From positions 48,404,971 through 48,468,970 of the forward strand of contig JARCOQ010000003.1 in assembly GCA_029207755.1 (NCBI GenBank): 64,000 nucleotides of DNA, read 5' to 3'. Under the pieces are notes generated by a model. The model ran no database searches and had not been told where the DNA came from. It was given only the letters and a program-made list of their open reading frames with translations. How positions within the stretch are numbered: position 1 is the stretch's first letter; every line of letters begins with the position of its first letter. Source of the stretch: Chamaea fasciata (taxonomy: Eukaryota; Chordata; Aves; Passeriformes; Sylviidae). The position numbers and the translations under genes are program-made. This document shows positions 31,513 through 44,579 of this stretch, piece after piece.

Positions 31513-33067
31513 AAACCTCAGTATAGGCCAGTAGTTTGGCTCCTCCATGTATTGATGGAGAGAGGTAGGAGCCATCACCTTTCCAAGCTCCCTGTCTTTT
31601 GCAGCCAGTGTCACAAGGTACTTTGGGATTCGTACCTGTTTCATTTTCCTACAAACTGTGCTGAGTTCAAATGTGTCCTGAGTTCCATTAGATTTCTCCA
31701 GTTTGCTCACCTCCATAGGTCAGTCTTGACTAAAATGAGCTGAAAGCATGGGAATATCAGTTTTGCACATTAAGCATGAGAAGGAAACCACTGAAGCTCC
31801 TTCTGGGAAAGCTTTAGAAAGCAAAAAGTAAAGAGAAGACTGCTGCCTTGATGATCTCATGCACACACAAGAGAAGGTACAAGAGAAGCATTTGGTGCCA
31901 GACTGTGCAGATTTTAGACTGAGAATTCACACAACACTACTACAGCTCTGGGCTGTAAACCTACCATGGGCTATAGACTGAAGAGTATGTCAGGCCTGGG
32001 GCTGGGGCTGGTTATCTCTTCCACCCTGAGAGGATCAGAGTGACTGAGGAAGAGACTAGTATGATTTACCAGTTAACCCCACTCTGTTTGAGACAGCTCT
32101 GTGTACTCATTATGGTTTCAACTCTAATGTCCTGCAGGAGGTGCTATTTCCTGAGAGAAATTGAGATATGAAGTTTAAAAAGTTTAAAAATTATTCCAAG
32201 GCCACTTGCTGCAAGTGATTTGCCACATTTCTTGGTAAAATTTCTGTTCTTGTCAGGTTCTGCTTCATGACATTGCATGACATTGCATACAACATTTTTC
32301 ACTTCCCATTCATGACTACTGAAGGCTCACAGTCACAGTAGCACATTTTTTATTATATTTCACACAAACAAAAAATGTTGGTAAGGGATTGAAACTTTTA
32401 TTTAGTCAATCAGGGATTTTTTTTTTTTTTGAATGAATGACACTCTGTAAAGAACATAAAGCTGGTAAATGATAGTTCACTGTGTCAAATTATCATCATT
32501 CGTTTCCGTGTGAATGTTCAAAGTTTTTGCGTTGTTCATTTAAAAATGTAGATTATAACCTTGTGGACCATGATGGATTGTATTTTGCAAATATGTATTT
32601 ATAAAGGTTTTAATTATCATATGCTGTGCATATATTTGCATGCAATTTGCATAATGTAATTTCACTGCCTATCATGCAGGCAATATCTTGGAGAGTCTTT
32701 ACTGTGAAGATTCTTGATATGTTTGGCATTTTTAAATGTAGTTGCTGCTTTTATGCAGGAAAGGTTTTACCGTTCTCAGGGGTGCACAATGCTGCATATC
32801 TTGGAAAATCAGCAACCATACATGTATTCTCCAAGGCAATGGCTGATTTTTTAAAAGGGATACACATGTTTCCACCACAGACTGACAAGTGGATGAAATC
32901 CTTGCTCTGCAAGTTTGAAATTCATAACATGAGGCATCATGAAAGCTAAGTATCTTTTCCAAATGGAAGCATTTGTGTAGAGAAGAATATCTAATTTTAA
33001 ACAAACACACAAATAGGAAACATCAATCTTAGCATTGTGCCTCATCTAAGGTGCTCCTGGCCTCCAA

Positions 33068-33334
33068 TATCACAGAAATACAGAATTGCAGAATAAGCTG
33101 AATTGGAAGGGACCCACAAGGGTCATCGAAGTCCAAATCCTGGCCCTGCACAGGACATCCCAAGAGCTACATCAGTGCCTGAGAGCATTGCCTGAATGTT
33201 TCTTGAGCTCTGTCAGGCTGGTGCTGTGACCACTTCCCTTGGGAGCCTGTTCCAGAGCCCAAACACCCTCTGGATGAAGAATCGTTTCCTGATATCCAAC
33301 CTAAACCTCCCCTGAAACAACTTTAGCCACATGC
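33068..33334 (-). mobile_element. CR1 LINE 3' fragment (type sharing the 46391 and 54052 ends)
   Basis: Antisense CR1 starting at its 3' repeat (atcacagaaatacagaattg at 33069-33088). It then reads gaattggaagggacccacaa, ctggccctgcacaggacatc, the gagcattgcctgaatg block and gttccagagcccaaacacc, ending near 33334. This 3' end is the same type as in the copies at 46391-46962 and 54052-55622. The copy is a short 5'-truncated, non-coding insertion. Confidence 0.9.
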
Positions 33335-36300
33335 AGTCAACTCCAAGATTTTTACCATCTATTAATACACATGAATCTGTAAACAGAGAGGTTTAGCCTC
33401 ACATCTCTGTTCCAGGTCCTGGGGATTTTTTTGTATCCCCTTGCTGCTGCTTTACTTTGATATTTGTGCAAGACTCCACCAAAAAATGAATATGGATAGT
33501 AAGGATATGGTCATTCCTGCTATGAAGATCCCAACTGTAATCCCTTTTGAAGAAAGATAATTAGGAAGAAATATTCCTGCTAGTTCTTCCAACCTATCTG
33601 AAAGTTAGACATTGAGATCTTTTCTGCGCAACCATATAAAGGCACCAAGGGAATAGAATAATTCCTACCTCTGTTCCAGCCAACTACAGTCTTGGGGCTG
33701 GATCTGAAGGACTGGAAAGGGAGCTAACATATGGAGGGGAAACAGTCTGGAAATACATGGAAAGGTATATATAAATACAGGGAAGAGACAGGTAAACACA
33801 AGTCCCTCTTTGTCCCATGTCACTCCTGCAGATCTTGCGGGATGCTTGAATATTAATTTTTTGCACTTATGAAAAAAATAAAGCATAGATATCTTCCCTA
33901 ACCACAAGTAGAAAAGGTGGAAGCATAACTCCTTTCTTCCATCCTTGCTTTGTTTTTTGAGGTCCTGCCGAGGAACAGGAAAACAGAAACATCTTAGAAT
34001 CCCATTTCCATTTCCATACAAACCATACTTTCAAAAATAATTTGAATTGCAGTCTTTAGATTTCTCCATGATGTTTCCTTACTTTCATGGGATAATCCAA
34101 AGTTTCACTTTAGGGTTTTTATTTTTAGCTGATTCTCTCAAGCTATAACTTACTGTAACCCGCTCATATTACAAGAGTTAAGAGAAATACACAGAATTTA
34201 TAGGCCTTTTCTTGATAGAAATAAAATTTTAAATACTAAGACCTAAAGAGAACATCTCATATCCTGCCATTACTGGTTTGCATATAAACTATTTTTCATA
34301 CCCTCACAAGGTTTCTGGAATGCCTTTCCCACACTCATGCTTGAAAACTGAACCTTTACACATATATTTGTTTAGGAACTGCTTTTTACATTGCTAGCCC
34401 TTTAATGAAGCTGGGTCTGCAGAGGAACTGGCAGCTGTAAGTAAGAGTCCATTATCCATTCCATACCAACATGTATTAAATGGGCTTTGAAAATCAGATT
34501 GAATAAAATGAAGAACAAAAGAAGAAGTATGATTGAAGCCATGATAAAATCACAAAACTCATTAAGATATTAATCAAAGTTATCATATATTAGAATATCT
34601 CCCTAAATGACTATTTCTACCAAAATTATTTTAAATTTGTCCTTATCTGCCATTCCCTCTTTTTCACATTCTGTGCATAATTGAACATTGAGATTACTAT
34701 GAATGTTTATGAATAATATAATTTCCACTCAAATATTTATAAGTCATTCATTTGAAATAACATATTGACATGGGAAATATCAAATTCATATTATGCTAAT
34801 GAGTCTCCTAAGCACCTAAACCATTCCAGTGAGAGAATCAAGTAATACTTTAAGACTTGAATAAATAAACACAGAATAAATAAAATTATTAAACTTCAAT
34901 AACCTACTAGCACAGCATTGTATTGTGTCAGTAAAGAAAAGCTCATGAACTGCTAGAAAACCAAGAAACCAATGAATAATTTGAATAATGAATTCACCTG
35001 AAAATTAGCCAATCTTTTAAGGAACAATTGCTGAACACTAAACAGGTGTAATACCTTGATTTTTTTTTTATAATCCACTTTGTTCAGGCAATTCTATTAT
35101 AATTGACCTGAAGGAAATGTTAGAGAGCATTTAAAAATGTATAAAAGAATTACTGATTTACCCTTCTGCAATTACTGATGTCTTAAGTTTGTAAGTGTCT
35201 ATTGCTGCAGCTATACACTTCTGAAATGAGAAATTTAAGCACAGTCTTATGCTTGTCTAAACCAAATTTAGTCCAACACCACCTGGCTAACCTCTACACC
35301 TTAGAGTTCCTGCTGTAGCAAGCAGAGCTAGAGTAGGACAGTAGCAGCCTTTTAGGCATTTAGGTCTCAGGTATCCAATCCACATCAAAACCAAAGAGGT
35401 CCTGAATATAACTGGAAATTATCAGATATCTTTCTCAGAGGTACCACTGAAATGTGCCATCTCGTTTAAATGTACTTATTAAAGACTAGATCGCGAGTTT
35501 ATCATTCAGATTGTTCAAGTGTTGTTCCTTCCAGGTGTCATGCTGGCATCACTGATGGCACATACTCACTGACATAAGGAAAACGTTCACACAGGCTCCT
35601 GCTAGCATGCAAAACAATGTTATGATACTGCATCCCACAGAAACCTCATTTTGTAGCATGTGGGACATGGAATAGCCAGTGAGGTGCATGCTTAAATGCT
35701 GAGTTTACGTGCAGCAGTACCTGCCTACCCTCCTGATTATCTAGGGGTTGGAAAAAGCAGCTATTAAAGCCTTTTTCTATTAATATGCAGACTTACCCAA
35801 GTGAAGATTTACTAAAAGTGATAGGTTTCATTTTAAGTTATGGTAATCAGAAATGTATATTAAAGATTTTATGAAAAAAAAAACCACTTATTAGTTATAA
35901 ACATTATTAAAAATTGTGAACAGATGTTCATTTAGAAAAGTGGAATGATTTGCCAATATCTTGCTCATAATAGAATAGTATTCTTATAGGTACTTGTAAC
36001 ATGCTTAAAATTGCAGGAGTAAAAGAGTTTCATATACTTGCTAGATGGTCAAGCCAAACTGAAATTAAGTAAATGTACATTGAGCAAACTACTGACATTT
36101 CATGAATAAAATACAAAAATGCATCAAAGTCACAACTGAGAAGGCCTCCATTCTTCAAAGTGCTTAATTTACCAATCACCAAATTAATGCTCAATATAAT
36201 CAGATTAATTTCAAAGCAAATATTTATCCTTGTTGGCTCTGTACTGGAGATTGAGAAGGCATCATTTTTCCTTCTGAATCCCAAGTTTTACATGAATTGG

Positions 36301-38760
36301 AAGACTTCTTCCAGTCAATATATTTGGATATTTTTTCTGATATCAGATATTTTCCTGATGGAAAATTGTCTTAATGACCATCTGCCCCAAAAAAAGATGG
36401 AGGCTTTGCTTCTGATGTAGAAGCTGTTTTGTACCCTTTATTTATGCATTCATGGAATAATTTAGGTTGAAAGACAATTTTCAGAAAGAAAAAGAAATTT
36501 TTATTTTTAAAGAAAAATAATTTAGGAGACCTTACAGCTTAGGAAGATATATGGCCCATGCAATCTCCCTTTAAGTAATTTGTCTCATTCCTGTCATTTT
36601 CTTTGGATCACTAGAGTCACGTAACCTGGGAGACAACAAATCTGCTACTATAAATTAAGTTTTACACTTTTACTTAGGAAGGTAAAACTTCTTTTATGTT
36701 TCATTAATCTATTGACCCCACAGCAATCAAAGTGTTCCTAGGATCAAATTCTATTAATTAATGATGATGTTACAACTTACTAATGGAAAACTGAAGCAAG
36801 CTTTTTAAAAATAGGACCTGATTTTGTCTGGCTTTTGAACAAAGACACAACTGTAAAAGATTAACTTGACTTTCCTCCTACAAGATACAGTGAGAGAGAA
36901 TTCATTCCATTTTCTTTCATGAATCTAGCCAGAGAAGAATGTGCATGGACAAACAGAAAACACATACTGGTCAATTGCTTCATGCAGTGTTGGGAAATGC
37001 AAAGAAAACCTGAAAGGCAACGTGCAGAAACTTGTCGTAAAAATGCTGCATTATGGACAAGGAAAGGTGTAAGAGTAAAAGCCAAATAGAATCAACTAAA
37101 GCTGGCTGTCAGGATGCTGAATGGGCCAGCTACTCCTAGAGGGCTGGGGAGCTGGGAACTGAGAAGGAAGCACAGGCAGGGCAGGACAGGGGCTTCCACC
37201 CAGGGTCCAGTACAATTGTGCCCAGGCCAGGAGAGTCAAGGACAGCCAGGTGCCGTGGCCAGCTTCAGCATCCATTCTGTTTTCAGCTTTATGAATGATT
37301 TTTATAATCTCTTAAATAGAGATGGGAAACACTGTCTTCTTATTAATGTTTCTGTCCCACAAGTACAACTGCTATAGTTATCACAAACGTGCAACATGCC
37401 CAGGCAGAAGAGAGAATGACCCTTGTAACAACCAAGTGGACCATTGCCATTTCCTGAAGGTAAGAAAGAAAAGGAAATTCAAAACCATGGAGAAAGTGAC
37501 AGGTCCCCAGTGTTGTTATTTCCTTTTATTCTATAGCTGAATGATTTGCAAAAGGTTTAGAATCAATCTCAAAGAAACCACTGACAGAAATCTACCTGTA
37601 TCAACAAACTCTGAAAGCACATTTTTAAATCCATGTTTATACATGAAAATCAGAGGAAAAACCAGTTAATTCTATGGGTGCATTCAAAATAAAACATACT
37701 TGCTAATCCATTTAAATACTAACAAAACCTACAGAATTTAAGGTTAAGTCACATGCAATTTAAAAGAAAAGAAACCAAAAAATACCAAACAGAACAAGAA
37801 GAAGAAGAAAAACAAAACCCCAAATAGAACAATGCAGGAGGAAGAAGGAAAATAGCCTTTTCAATAAAAATATTCTTGTGGGAAAAATGTAAGAACAGCA
37901 GTCTGAAACTTTGAATACAAGGACTGTTCCTCATGAAAAGGTAGAAGGGATAAAGGAAGAAAAATTGATGGAAATGCAGAGATCCAGATAAAGATCTCTA
38001 GATTTTCTGTATTATGTCCTGTGAGCTGTAAGTAAAGGAAGATTGCACAGTTGGTACTACCTCAGGAGAAACCTGGGATGTGATTAAAAGCCAAACAGGC
38101 AGAGTGCTTTCATCTGCTTCCTGCTGTCTTAGAAAAGACAAATGTCTGAGTTTTCCAAATCCCCTTCAACCTTCTACTGGTGGCCACCTGTGCTCAGTCC
38201 TATACCTTCCACTCTCCTAAGTTTCTGGCGCCTTAAAACTCCTTCTTTCCCAGCCCAGTAAGACCTGAAGCAGGGGCAATTTTAATGTGCCCAGTCAGAA
38301 GGAATGGACACAAAGGACAGTCCTATAGAAGCCTGAGCCTTGAGAGACCAGCAATTCTACATGGAGCAAATTACTTATCCCTCATGAATACCATGGGATT
38401 GATTCTGGATCCTCTAACTGTGGTCTGGTAACACCTACCTATCTGAGAGATACGAAAGGAAATAAATGAGACTGCTCAGGATTAGTAAACTTCAGTCAGT
38501 TAGAGAAATGAAGGAAAATGAGAGTAGGATCAAGGTCACTTCAATCATGGTGCTTTTCAGAAAGTCCACGGCAGGCAGAGGACACAACGGCTAGAAAAGA
38601 ATGCAGATCTGTCAGTATTTTAAAGAAGAGTGTGTAAATACAGACATATAAAACCATTGGCAAGAAAATAATTTTCAGAGCGAATTAAAACTAAGTGAGA
38701 AGGGAGAGAGGGAAAGGAAAAGTAATAAATTCCTACATGACAGTCAATGTAATTCAGATT

Positions 38761-38812
38761 ATAAATATTTCATAACCTATCAAAATATAAATATTTTGTA
38801 ACCTATCCAATA
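38761..38812 (+). repeat. 26-bp imperfect tandem duplication
   Basis: Two copies of an AT-rich 26-mer, both starting ataaatattt and both containing taacctatc, lie head to tail at 38761-38786 and 38787-38812. Differences are limited to a few bases. This looks like a local slippage duplication. Confidence 0.85.
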
Positions 38813-40538
38813 CATATTAATCATATTTCCAGTTGTAGGAAAGGAAAAATATTTAACCTAATGCCCCATTTGACAATATTTAGGAAACAATACTAATGGA
38901 AAGAAGAGGGGAAAAAAACTGATCCAGTATCTTCATGAAATAACATGTTATGTTTTTCTTTAAGAGAGAATAAAACCATAAATATTCACTAAATTAACTG
39001 TTACTTAAAATCAAAAATTATTTACTAAATAATTAGAGTCATATTTTTAAAAAATTTGTGCAGTGAACTTCTCTCTGCAATTGTTATTGGGGGAAGAAGG
39101 AGATGGGAGAGCTGGGCAGGTGTGAAATCTATGTATCATCTATATAGCAACCACAGATAAAAACTAAAATGGAATTTACATGAATGGGAATGAACTCTAT
39201 TCGCCAGCCAGTTTGCCAATCACCTGTTCTCAAAGCCTTCTTTGTTGTGATGAAGGGCCATGCACTCTGTCCCAGTGACCCCCACTACTGCCAAGCAATC
39301 CTTTGCCACCCCACCCTTTTCTCCTTCTCATCTGCCTGTCTGTTATTTCCCCAGTTATTCTTCCTTTCTACACTGCACAACCTTCACCCTTTCACACTGT
39401 CTAGATAATGGGACTTCATTCCATGAAAGCCTCTAGATATTGCCGTGATTTAAGTGATGGAGGAGCATTGAATTTCTCAGCCACTGTTTTGTGCATGAAA
39501 GGCAGTATCTCTGCATGGACAGCCAGTGATTGCACAGTGAAAATTACATTTTAATCCCTACTGAAATACTACTAAGTAGAAGGATGCTGCATCAGTTAAA
39601 AAGAATTAGCTGTGAAAGACTGGCATTTTATTAGTGAGAACTACACTGTTTTGGCAGAGGAAGAACTGAACTATCCCTGGAAGTCTGACTCAGTACAAAA
39701 AATGAAATTATTACCAAAATGTTATTTATTTCCCTCAGCATCAAGTTTAACTGTGCTACAAGACACATAAACACCAATAAAATATAAATGCATGTTTGTA
39801 TTCTGAATAACAATTTAAAAAAAATATACATCTGTTTAACAAAATTAGAGCTTGAGCCAGTATTTGTCACGGAGCTGCTTGAACGGTCTAAAATATAAGT
39901 GGTAGAACACAATAACATTCTTACTGTGAATTCAGTTATGACTTGGAAACTATTTTTGCACGGAAAACAGAAGGGAAACTATATCTTGACGACAGAAGTA
40001 AAATATCGCTCCCCAAAAAAGATATCATTCTGTCATATTCTAGTCATGTATAGATATTATATATGTTATGTATGTGTACTATATAATTCTGCCAGCCAAG
40101 AAAAGAGGAAGGCAATAAACAATTCTGGGGAAAAAAAAAGTAATGGAATTAAGAGATAATGAAAATAATATTTACTAGGTCAGTTTTTACTACCTTGTCA
40201 GGGAAGTCTCCACTTTAGGACTCAAAAGCTGTGGAGATCAATGAATTCCAACTTAGGACTGTGTTGTCTAATATCCAAAGAGAGCAGAGGAATGACTTTA
40301 TTGCGTGTCTGTCTAATCAATGTCCAGAAATAGCAAGGATTATTTTTCAGGACTGGTTTGACAGAGAAGTGTGTGATGGGAATTGGTTTAATAAGACAGC
40401 CTCTTAAAATGCTATATTCAGGAAATCCTTAGAGAAGCTCATACTAGTATTCATTTGACAGCCTTCTCTGTACAAAATTTTTTTTCTCTTAAAAGAAAAT
40501 AAAAATAAAAGTCGTGAAGCTCAGTAAGTCAGATTTGA

Positions 40539-40569
40539 TTTCCTTTTTTTTCTTTTTTTTTTTTTCTTT

Positions 40570-40601
<32 letters not shown>

Positions 40602-40602
40602 C
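40539..40602 (+). repeat. 64-bp poly(T) tract with spaced C interruptions
   Basis: Pure pyrimidine tract, mostly T, with single C bases roughly every 14-19 nt in its 3' two thirds. In GRM1 orientation it is poly(A) with spaced G. This could be an aged poly(A) tail of a minus-strand retro-insertion or slippage expansion. I recognised no retrocopy in the 41300-40603 sequence that would precede such a tail. Confidence 0.9.
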
Positions 40603-43600
40603 ATGAAATCACAAGTCTAATTTACCAGGCATGGAGTTTTTTGTAATATTGAAACAGAAGCTCATTTAAAGCCAAGAAGCCCATTCAACAATAATGGAAA
40701 TAGATACTGCAGCGCCATCCTCCTCTCTGACATCACCTTTACCACATACCATCTCATCACCATAAACCAACTAACATTAGCCCACATTGGTCATTAGCTG
40801 CTTTGTAAAGAACTACCTGTTTTCTCATTTTAAAAGAGAAAAAAAGCAATACCAAGAAAAATTATTCTTTTAACTGCCTCAGAAAAAGAGGTGAGGAATA
40901 GTGTCTATCATACAACAGTAATTTATTATGTGTCCCAAGTAAAATACAGTACCCAGAGCTAAGATGCTTCATCCTCAGAAGTATTGCAGTGTTGAAGCAT
41001 TTATTATTAACTGTTCGCATCTTCAAGTAGATTGTCTCTGTGATTTCTACATTTCCAATAAACCAATTATCTGATGATCATAGGCTATACAATTGTAAGA
41101 CATGTAAAAATTAAGATATATTGCAAATCACAGTATTTTCAGAGACTTTTTAGAGCCGTCATTGCTTATGTATTTCATTCATTGAGGCTTTCTTTGGAAA
41201 AGAAAGAGCTAATCATAAGACTTAAGCACTTGCATTATATTAAATGAAAATGAAAACTTTTGTGCTGATGCATGCCTTCAGTATCTGAAATAGAACAGTA
41301 ATACAAAATAATTCAAAATTTGAAAAAAAAAAACAAAGGCTGCTCTGTCCCATCCCTCCAAGGACAGTGAAACATATTTACTAATCTAAGTGCACACGTA
41401 ACAGTAGGGCTAGGAGAAACCACAGTGTTTCATTCCACAGTTTGCTCAAGTTAATTTCCCAGAAAATCTATTCACAAATACTGGAAAATATTCATGCAAG
41501 ATATACCTGCTGCACAGTACTCCACTGGCAATATAAAGTCATTCAAAATCCATCTCAACTTTATACCTTTATAATACAAAGCTCCTTGAGCTCTTAGACT
41601 GGTCCTACAGGCTCATGACAGTTTTGTAGCCCAGAAAGATGGACGACAGCTACTCCTGAGTGTGATATTAAATCCCTAATTATTCAACTTTTTAATGTCA
41701 GCTCTTTTGAGGCATGAATCTGAAACAGCCACTGCTATCCTGCATTACAGAAAGAAAACAGCTTACAACATCCCAAGAATGTCTGGGATAATTATGGGTC
41801 TAATGTCTGAGTTAAAAAAGAGTGAAGAGTAAAATCATTTATTTTCCTAAGTTGAAAAGAAAACAAAGGGTTTATTCTCTCTTGGTTCAAAAGGTCTTGG
41901 AACCAAGAGTGCATCTGAGATCTGATATCTAAAACAAGATGGAAGGAAATAAAAGGAGATGGAAATATTAGTGATTGGACTTACGCTTAAGACTACTGGG
42001 ACTTGCTCACTGCTGCATGATGGAAAGTTTATGTTGAAAATTTGAAGTTTTAAACTTCACATCTATATAGAAATACACCCAGAATTATTTTCAACCCCCC
42101 TTTTTTTCACATACTTGTCAGAATTGTATACATATAACAATCTTCTTCAATATGCTTTTAAACTAATTTCTTTACAAGCAAAATATAAATTTGAATCTTT
42201 CTTCTTCCTGTTTACATCCTTGGCATTATTTGCCTCTTTGTTCATTTCTATATTTGATTTCTTTCTCTTATATCAGCAGCTATATGTGCAATGTCCTTTA
42301 ATACTTTTGCCTGTGTGCCTCATCTTCATTTGTCTTGAGAAAGATTTAAGCAGCAGCTAGTTTAGTCATTTTAAGCTCATTATTTCCTATCTTTATTCAT
42401 GAGTTTACTTCCTTCCTGCTATTTATTTTTTCTCATTGTAATTGTATAAGCTGCTCCGATTTTTCTTAACAAACCAGCGACCTCCTTTTAAATATGTTGT
42501 AATTTCTTTTCTTCACACACGGTTCTTGTTTGGCTTACTATTATATCCTTCCACTTGGCAGAAAACAGGAATGCTCAGACAGCCAGGCTGAAAAAATAAT
42601 ACTCTTCTTTATGCAAGCACCTTATTGATATACGTTGCTTATATATGTTTTGAAAAAGTTATTCTTGTAATTTATACTGCAAGTTCCCAGAAGAAAAAGA
42701 AAAAAGAATCTATCTCTGGAATTTCAGTATATAACTTGAAATAATGTGAATCAGAAGCTTATAATGCATATCTGATTTAATCTTCAGGCATCTGTTTATT
42801 ATTACTTGAGGGGATAAGAATCCTGAGCATATAACAGTTGTAGAAGCATTGCTTGCTTTCAGTAAGCAATTTTGTAAATCCCTTCTAGCCTTTAGAGAAA
42901 CTAACAATTTTCGTATTGCTGTTTCTCAATATGGTTATGTATGTGCTTGAACACATATTCCTATGTACCTGTACTTAATGAAAAATATCAAAAACTGGTT
43001 TCCTATTTATTGTACTAATTTCTTTTTTTTTTTTCTTTTTTTTTACAGACTTTCTGTTTCCCAGTTACACAGAGATTTCACTGCTCAGCTCGGCTCTGCT
43101 CCTGTTTGCTTTCCCAGTACCTGTCTTGGACTTGGCAGGAAAATCACCATGCCTCAACAAGTGGCAGCACACATGCTGCCATGCCTCTTCCATGTTCAAA
43201 TGGATTTTCTCTCATATGGGAGGTGGAAAGAGGAACTACAAGATATTATTTCTGGCAGTGCATCTCCAATAGACAACATGCTACAGCCAAAGCTGCAGAC
43301 TTTAGCCCATTCTGTTCCCATCTCTGTCAACTCAAAATATATATTAAACTCTCACCATTAATGCAGAAAGGTCTGGGTTCATGGGAGAAAGGGTAGGGTA
43401 AGATGACAAAGATCTGAGCATTTGCATCTTAGAACTTTTGCATACCTGGTTGAAGAGGTATTGCACATGAGAACTGAGAGATCACTACCTTAAATGCCTG
43501 GAGTTTGGGAATTCAGGTCTTTGCTAGTGTTAATGGCCTAAAAAAATGATTTGGAATATTTCCGCTTCGGAACTTCAATGAAAAGAACCCATTAGGATAG

Positions 43601-44579
43601 TGCTGTGCTCAGGAGGAAGCCCAAACTCACAGTCCATTTCTCTTTCCTGAGAGACAGAAAGCAAGCTGTGGGGTTTTGTGGGGTTGTTGGCTACTTGGCA
43701 TTTTCACAGCACTTAGGCAGTGCAACTCAGAGATTAAGAGAAACAGAGGTCAGAAGGGACAAGAGAGTGAAAAGGAAGACAATCTTTGGCAAAGTGATCA
43801 CCATTCTTGTTTACCTTATCTCTAGCTAAGAGTTTCAGCCTTTGTGTGTGCCTGACTGTGGACAACACAGTCCCTTTTTAAATGACAACAAAAATGGAGT
43901 ACATCTGGCTGTTCTGGCTTCTGCTGTGAGGCTGGCAAGGTGTGTCAGACCAAGTAAGCAGCAGCCATGTGTGGTAGCTACCAAGATGTTATTAGGTTGT
44001 GGAAGCACAGGGCACTGGTTATATTGGCCTCCTATGACTGAGCACTGGCATCTCCATGAGGTTTGCTGCTAGGCAGATGTGTGTGTCGCAAGAGGTTAAA
44101 TCAGTGGAACTCCAATATACTATAGGACTAATTTACAGTGTCTTGTCAGCGTGTCTTTTGGAACATGTGTTGGTTATCTGATACGGCTTTTTTCTGGGTT
44201 ATTCTTACACGTGTGTTTCCAAGCTTTGCCTGTGGCATACCAAGTCTTGCTGCTTTCCAAATTTGCACTTATTCCCAAGGTCCAGGAAGGTAACTCTGAA
44301 GGTGCTTGTACAGACCTGGTAACAGGACAGAATCTGTGGGTCAGTTTGTAACAGCAGAATATGAGGGGCACTCCAAACAACTGAATCAGAAATGAAAATA
44401 CATAGTGGAAAGCTCAGTACAGTTGAGACCTTATAATGTGAAGCTAAAGTAGAAGACTTCAAAACCACAATGAAAAAAAACTCAATTAAAATCAGTGGGA
44501 ACAAATATTTTGGCCCAAACTTAATTTAAAACATGCTGCAGCCAGCATGAGAGGCAGAGGTTGCATGTCATGAAAGAGT

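Noticed and set aside
31264..31716. 150-codon minus-strand open frame
   Set aside because: Its downstream part is antisense CR1 and the rest is unmatched flank. It is a chance frame across an insertion boundary.
36447..36480. CR1-tail-like wording (ggaataatttaggttgaaagac)
   Set aside because: One short phrase and no continuing similarity on either side.
43021..43049. Strong acceptor-like pyrimidine tract plus CAG on the plus strand, followed by an open frame to 43361
   Set aside because: Wrong strand for GRM1, no recognisable peptide and no partner exon. Pyrimidine tracts are common here.
43845..43868. Possible gag-type zinc knuckle (C-V-P-D-C-G-Q-H) upstream of the Gypsy fossil
   Set aside because: The cysteine spacing is C-x3-C rather than C-x2-C and no matching second half follows at the right distance. 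It may be chance.
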